The notes under the pieces are model-generated. The model saw nothing but the letters and a program-made list of their open reading frames with translations, searched no databases and was not told where the DNA came from. A program made the position numbers and the translations under genes. Shown here in pieces: positions 60,771 through 64,000 of a stretch of DNA of 64,000 nt. Origin of the DNA: Nemertoderma westbladi (Eukaryota; Xenacoelomorpha; Nemertodermatida; Nemertodermatidae); the NCBI GenBank assembly GCA_032718475.1, contig JAUCBJ010008288.1, positions 20,883-84,882 on the forward strand, written 5' to 3'. How positions within the stretch are numbered: position 1 is the first letter of the stretch; each line of letters begins with the position of its first letter.

Positions 60771-62735
60771 CAGTTAGTTCACTTTACGTCTATACTTTCA
60801 GTGATGTTGTATACATTTCTCAATTCAATATTTATTTGATTCATTCTCAGGTGTAATAATATATTTCGTTACATCCACGATGAGTAATATAGGTGTCATC
60901 AGGGACTGTTGTTATTGCAATAATTGTATCCTAGCTATTATCAAAAAGACTATAATGTACCTTAGTCTGGGCACGACTATCCATAAAGGCCAATTTACAT
61001 CATAATATGGTTTATTCGTTTTAAATAGTTTGATTTCGTCCTTCAATATATAAATTACATGTCAGTTCGATGGGCGCACCAAGTGAAATGACTACACCAT
61101 TATTTATGCCTCATAATTCGAATGATAATTTCGCACCATTAACCAACAATTATTACTGGGATAGTATCCTGGGATATTAAACTCATACATAAAATTTTAC
61201 ACGTATGCGAATTTTAGCTCAACAAATTAGTCTGCATAATACTATATAACAATATGAGAATGTATTTTATGAATATGGGAGTAACATGCCTCGCCTCTAT
61301 GTTTACTGTGATGAAGCGAAATTTTGTGATAGTAAAATATAAAATATTTATGCCTCGGGGGAAATTAATGTTCCCACATGGTATCAACAAAATCTAACTG
61401 CATGCCGATTTCTGAACGATTATCAACTTATATCAGAAATTGAACAACGTAATCCGCATGGTGTTCTACAGTTCTGTGCTGTACTGTACAGTACATACAG
61501 CAGTTATCACTTTTCTAGGAATCCTAGCCTGTGTATTTGGTAGCATATCATTCCACATAGATTGATGAAAGCCGCTTGCTTATCCTCGCTTTTGCGACCA
61601 AATATGTCTTGTCCTTGGGAAGAAGATACCGCTATCTAAAATTATGTTGTGTACAGGTAATCCAAGCATTGATTTTTTTCACTCACCAGGGAGCATTTGA
61701 ATTGAGATAAAATGAAATGTAATAGGGGTTTGTTGGATGTGCGAATCAATATTAATAGCACAGGATGCAGACAGGATAATGCATGACATTAGTTATCCCC
61801 TTGCAAATCTCAAATTTCCAGTTTCTCATGGAATAGTTTGCTAATGGGAATGTTATTTTGCTTTCTTGTTTATTTTGTATTATTATTAAATTGTTTCTTT
61901 TAGTAGTGTGGGGCGAGCCACGAAGTGAGTGAGCGAAGGCCCCACGAACGTGTAATTATAAGTACATCTGCAATTGTCGTGTAATACTGTAAGACGTGTA
62001 TGTTACCTTACCAGAGAAAGTATATATATGTTTCCATGTAATTTTGGACTGTATTAAGTCACTGTGTATAATCGATTGTTCTTCCAGCATAAGTAAGTAT
62101 ACTGTATCCCAGTACCATATATAGGTATCTCTGTAATTTTGAGTAATATTGTTAAAGTTTATAAATCTGTATCAATATGTCTGTATGTAAAGTTGAATTG
62201 TTCGTTATACCAGCATTAGTAGTACGTATATATGTAGCACTGTAATCCCTTTGTGTTTTTCGTTTGTTTGTATATGTATGGCTGTAAATTTGGACTGTAA
62301 TATGTATTGTGTTTACCAAACTATTTTCATCTTAGAAATGATATATTAAAAATATAATGTGTTCAGGAAGTCCACAAAAAAATAATCCCAATAGTGACAA
62401 CACTTTCAATACTAACATAAATTTCGAATTTACATAATATTAGTTATTCATAACCACATATGTTTGAAGGTCAGTGTATGTATGACTATCCTTACGATCA
62501 AGCAGTCCTCCAACAAGAATGATTTAAACTAAACTATGCGATTTCATCTTAAATATGTTAGTATGTTAAATAGGTTGAGCTAATGTAATGGGGATAAATT
62601 AAATCCTTCCTTCCTTCCTTGTCAATGTTTCAATGTCTATTCATTTTGCAGAAACAAGCTGGGAACAAGCTAATTGGAGCTGGATCGATTAGGCAAACTA
62701 GTAGAAATTTAAGGGAATAATATATACTGAAACAG
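60771..62735. other. AT-rich DNA without recognised features
   Basis: About 2 kb with no ORF above chance, no RNA gene and no array recognised. Short CTTCCTTC and CTACTAC-type simple repeats occur near its right end. Confidence 0.55.
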
Positions 62736-62857
62736 ATGCATGTAGACGACTTTTGTTACCTGTGATCATGGATCCGGAAGTCTGGTGAGGACCTTCGAAT
62801 ACGTAAGGGAAAGGCATGGGCAGCCTTGAATACGCTTTCCAGGATTTGTAAGTCACA
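62736..62857 (+). pseudogene. Inverted RTE LINE fragment
   Basis: About 120 bp in plus orientation match the segment encoding the VDDFCYLGSWIRKSG to LNRLSRIWKS region of copy 3. It abuts the 3' tail of that minus-strand copy, which points to twin priming or a separate truncated insertion. Confidence 0.75.
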
Positions 62858-64000
62858 CTACTACTACTACTAGGATCGGCATGCTGCATTGCAGCTGCAT
62901 TTTTAAGAATGCTGTGCCGGCTTGTCAACAAAATTGCGCCGCCACAACTCCCTATCACCCATGACATTTGCTAGATCATCCGCATCTTTAAGGCCAGTGT
63001 CCTTTAAGATGCGTCTCAAGAAAGTCATGGGCTGTCCACCATGCTTATTCACTCCATGAGGCTGCCAAAGTACAAGATTATGCACTGGCTGGTCCTCACG
63101 GCGAAAGCAATGTCCTGCAAAGCGGAGGCGATTTTGTTCTAGTGTCAAGCTTGGGGGAACCAATGAGACACCTCCAATGTTATATAGTGTCTGGTTGGAG
63201 ATGTGTGCATTGTACTTGACACAATGTACCCGGCGTAGCATTCTTGTGAATGTGCCATCCAGAGATTTGGTGTCCTCAGCAGTTAGAGCCCAGCATGGAC
63301 TCCCGTAGAGGAGTACTGGAACTACTGCTGCTCTAAATAATCGGACCTTAAGTTTCCGATTAATTCTAGGTGACTTCCAAATCCTGGAAAGCCTATTCAA
63401 GGCTGCCCATGCCTTTCCCTTACGTATTCGAAGGTCCTCACCTGACTTCCGGATCCATGATCCCAGGTAACAGAAGTCGTCCACATGCTCAAGCATACCA
63501 TCCTTTGAGCTTATGCTCATCCGATCAGAGACTTGCTGAGGACTTTCAAAGTTAACTGTCAGAATTTTGGTCTTTCTGGAGTTAATAAAAAGACCAACAC
63601 TAGAAGCAGCATGTTCTAATGAGCTGAGGAGCCGCTGGGCTCCCTCTAATGATTCTGAGAGTACTCCTAAGTCATCAGCAAAGTCTAGATCAGTTAGGTA
63701 CTTGGCAGGATTTCCTCGACTTCTGGAGCCAGTAGGTGGAGTTATCATCACCCCATCATCATTATGATGATCTAAGGACATGCGTAGAACATAGTCAACC
63801 ACAATAATGAACAAGAATGGTGCAAGTGTGTCTCCTTGGAGGACGCCCCATAACACTTCAAATGGTTCTGTGTCACCGTCAACAGTAGACACAAATGTTG
63901 TCGAACCATCGTATACTGATCTGATTGCTGCAATAATTTCATCAGGAATCCCATATAATGAAAGTATGCTGAACATACGTGAGCGAGAGACTAACGTGAG
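62858..64000 (-). mobile_element. RTE-clade LINE copy 3 (runs off the window)
   Basis: The element is in minus orientation and its 3' end carries a (TAG)n microsatellite tail at about 62858-62875 instead of poly-A, as is common for RTE elements. The coding part begins at 62903. Homology to copy 1 continues to about 63990 at the window edge. Confidence 0.85.
62903..63976 (-). CDS. RTE LINE reverse transcriptase, C-terminal portion
   Basis: 357 open codons, the best-preserved copy in the window. RT motif B is GVLQGDTLAPFLF and the active site is the FADD in LTDLDFADDLGVL. The thumb and C-terminal region contain FINSRKTKILTVNFE, RRVHCVKYNAHISN, NRLRFAGHCFRRED, LVLWQPHG and VMGDRELWRRNF, the RTE-clade pattern. 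Motif A (seen in copy 1 as FVDFFKAFD) lies just beyond the recorded start, at or past the window edge. The first Met is therefore internal. The frame is intact to its stop. Confidence 0.88.
   Translation of the reverse strand: MFSILSLYGIPDEIIAAIRSVYDGSTTFVSTVDGDTEPFEVLWGVLQGDTLAPFLFIIVVDYVLRMSLDHHNDDGVMITPPTGSRSRGNPAKYLTDLDFADDLGVLSESLEGAQRLLSSLEHAASSVGLFINSRKTKILTVNFESPQQVSDRMSISSKDGMLEHVDDFCYLGSWIRKSGEDLRIRKGKAWAALNRLSRIWKSPRINRKLKVRLFRAAVVPVLLYGSPCWALTAEDTKSLDGTFTRMLRRVHCVKYNAHISNQTLYNIGGVSLVPPSLTLEQNRLRFAGHCFRREDQPVHNLVLWQPHGVNKHGGQPMTFLRRILKDTGLKDADDLANVMGDRELWRRNFVDKPAQHS

Overview
The window is nuclear DNA of an animal, apparently a non-vertebrate bilaterian, although no species can be named from the sequence. 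The grounds are two spliced exons of a neuropeptide-type GPCR, spliceosomal GT/AG introns, long AT-rich non-coding stretches and a dense mix of BEL/Pao, Ty3/gypsy, RTE-clade and R2-type retroelements. I see no rRNA, tRNA or CRISPR array. Most of the 64 kb is nested mobile DNA, and the only host-gene material I recognise is the GPCR exon pair at 22055-22766 (minus strand).

Layout. 633-1488: fragment of an RTE-clade LINE, split by a 242-bp insert and followed by a 15/17-bp satellite (1489-2537). 3121-4632: foldback-like element whose long inverted arms are 21-bp repeat arrays, enclosing an integrase-core fragment. 5090-8654: non-autonomous LTR element with ~860-bp LTRs, a near 5-bp target duplication and a 31-bp minisatellite inside. 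9453-20790: a 49-bp minisatellite with two insertions, a 5'-truncated R2-type retroelement (10249-12196) and a complete but mutated BEL/Pao element (14123-20679, 402-bp LTRs, target duplication actac). 22055-22766: GPCR exons. 23462-45730: decayed Ty3/gypsy element, one LTR of which was split by element 1, an 18.5-kb BEL/Pao element (23568-42091, target duplication ggtat). 45916-60770: RTE LINE copy split by element 2, a 13.9-kb BEL/Pao element on the minus strand (46195-60134, target duplication aaagc). 62736-64000: further RTE LINE pieces running off the window edge.

The most interesting system is the pair of giant BEL/Pao elements. Each has gag, protease, RT, RNase H and integrase. Downstream of pol, in the position of a retroviral env, each also carries a large accessory gene. 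That gene shows the motif order of a DEDD-type (RNase D/WRN/EXD-like) 3'-5' exonuclease followed by two CCHC zinc knuckles. Element 2 encodes it as one 866-residue ORF. In element 1 the homologous parts are spread over 36575-40827 in adjacent or overlapping ORFs. A retrotransposon coding for a proofreading-like nuclease fused to a nucleocapsid-like domain would be unusual, and I know of no description of it.

A second pattern concerns priming. In the 5090-8654 element, and less strongly in the two giant elements, the sequence just inside the 5' LTR is complementary to a segment of the LTR itself, where a tRNA primer-binding site would be expected. In the first element a TATA-like box lies 29 bp upstream of the LTR partner, so the transcript's own 5' end could be the primer, as in Tf1-type self-priming. 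The small BEL element at 14-20 kb instead has a conventional TGG-type site.

All calls come from reading the sequence by eye with the supplied translations. No database search, alignment or dating was run.
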